From contig CAYWMN010000083.1 of NCBI GenBank assembly GCA_964459065.1, forward strand, positions 1 through 14,145: a stretch of 14,145 nt of DNA, given 5' to 3'. Of the stretch, positions 13,470-14,145 are shown one piece after another; the stretch's first letter is position 1, and each line of letters begins with the position of its first letter. Under the pieces are notes generated by a model. It was not told the DNA's origin. It searched no databases and saw nothing but the letters and a program-made list of their open reading frames with translations. The translations under genes and the position numbers were made by a program. The DNA comes from JAMCXS01 sp964459065. GTDB lineage: Bacteria > Acidobacteriota > Terriglobia > UBA7540.

Positions 13470-14145
13470 ATGGAAAAAGTACTCACAAAAGACGTTCAGC
13501 CCGACGGCACGCCGCTGGATATCAAGGCCTATGAGAAGGCGGGCGGCTACCAGGGATTGCGCAAGGCGCTGAAGATGACGCCCGAGGAAGTGGTTGAGGC
13601 CGTCAAGAATTCCGGCTTGCGCGGCCGGGGCGGCGCCGGCTTCCCGACTGGCATGAAGTGGAGTTTTGTGCCCAGGGGCAAGGACGCTCCGCACCCGAAA
13701 TATCTGTGCGCGAACGCCGACGAAATGGAGCCGGGGACTTTTAAGGACCGGCTGCTGATGGAGTCGACTCCGCACCAGTTGATTGAGGGCATGATTGTTG
13801 CGGCCTACGCGATTGAGGCGGACGTCGCTTACATCTTTTTGCGGGGCGAATATATCCTCTCCGCCGAGCGGCTGCGAACCGCCCTGGCGGAAGCCTACGC
13901 CAATAACTTCCTGGGGAAAAACATCCTGGGCTCGGGTTACAGCCTGGAGATGCACTTGCATTTGAGCGGCGGCCGCTATATGTGCGGTGAAGAAACCGGG
14001 CTGCTGAATGCGCTGGAAGGCAAGCGCGCCAATCCCCGTACCAAACCGCCCTTCCCTCAAACCTCCGGATTGTTCGGCAAGCCGACCATCGTGCAGAACA
14101 TCGAAACGCTCTGCAACGTCCACCACATTGTGAACCATGGCGGAG
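13470..14145 (+). CDS. nuoF: NADH-quinone oxidoreductase subunit F (FMN and NADH site), 3' end outside window
   Basis: The first 225 codons are present; the family is about 430-450 residues, so roughly half is missing and the window ends inside the frame. NuoF binds NADH and FMN and carries cluster N3. The glycine-rich RGRGGAGFPTG (51-61) is the nucleotide/FMN loop, and NADEMEPGTFKDR (from 82) lines the FMN/NADH pocket, in the E. coli form with Met after the first Glu. IFLRGEY, YMCGEETGLLNALEG (C172) and NPRTKPPFP follow. The ligands of the C-terminal cluster lie beyond the window. The ATG is 4 nt after the nuoE stop with no good Shine-Dalgarno, so translational coupling is likely. Confidence 0.96.
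   Translation, partial: MEKVLTKDVQPDGTPLDIKAYEKAGGYQGLRKALKMTPEEVVEAVKNSGLRGRGGAGFPTGMKWSFVPRGKDAPHPKYLCANADEMEPGTFKDRLLMESTPHQLIEGMIVAAYAIEADVAYIFLRGEYILSAERLRTALAEAYANNFLGKNILGSGYSLEMHLHLSGGRYMCGEETGLLNALEGKRANPRTKPPFPQTSGLFGKPTIVQNIETLCNVHHIVNHGG

Overview
The window is one contiguous stretch of a GC-rich bacterial chromosome, densely packed with housekeeping genes and carrying no mobile element, RNA gene or CRISPR array that I could recognise. A secreted tricorn-type protease, an Escherichia coli-like complex I operon with a fused NuoCD, and a hemE-hemH-hemY gene order together suggest an Acidobacteriota-type organism. That assignment rests on family knowledge and was not tested by a search.

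Layout. Positions 1-262 may hold the last codons of a plus-strand gene (1-87, very uncertain) and two strong inverted repeats (109-160 and 194-233), followed by the 3' end of a minus-strand gene for an exported 1124-residue tricorn protease homologue (263-3637). The divergent intergenic region 3638-4031 contains a 25-bp AT-rich palindrome close to the protease start, an orphan full-length Shine-Dalgarno sequence and a candidate promoter for the rightward genes. A four-gene rightward cluster follows: a PLP-dependent aminotransferase, a fused uroporphyrinogen-III synthase/decarboxylase (HemD-HemE in one chain), ferrochelatase (HemH) and an FAD-dependent porphyrinogen oxidase (HemG/HemY type). 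HemH and the oxidase overlap by 4 nt. A 446-nt gap (9734-10179) then carries a post-hemY hairpin, a good extended -10 promoter inside a small dyad, and a long leader rich in inverted repeats. It precedes nuoA-nuoB-nuoCD-nuoE-nuoF, of which nuoF is cut by the window end.

How the genes work together. The heme cluster covers the steps from hydroxymethylbilane to coproporphyrinogen III (both in one polypeptide), then oxidation of the porphyrinogen and insertion of iron. No coproporphyrinogen III decarboxylating oxidase (hemF/hemN) and no hemQ is present, so the sequence does not settle whether the route is protoporphyrin- or coproporphyrin-dependent; the order hemE-hemH-hemY and the Bacillus-like ferrochelatase lean towards the latter. 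The nuo genes encode the peripheral arm of NADH:quinone oxidoreductase (NuoB, CD, E, F) plus the membrane subunit NuoA.

The points I find most unusual are the HemD-HemE fusion, a histidine in the ferrochelatase where Bacillus has its iron-ligating tyrosine, the palindrome upstream of the tricorn gene, the paired hairpins beyond its 3' end, and the structured nuo leader. I see no clear sign of an entirely new multi-gene system here.
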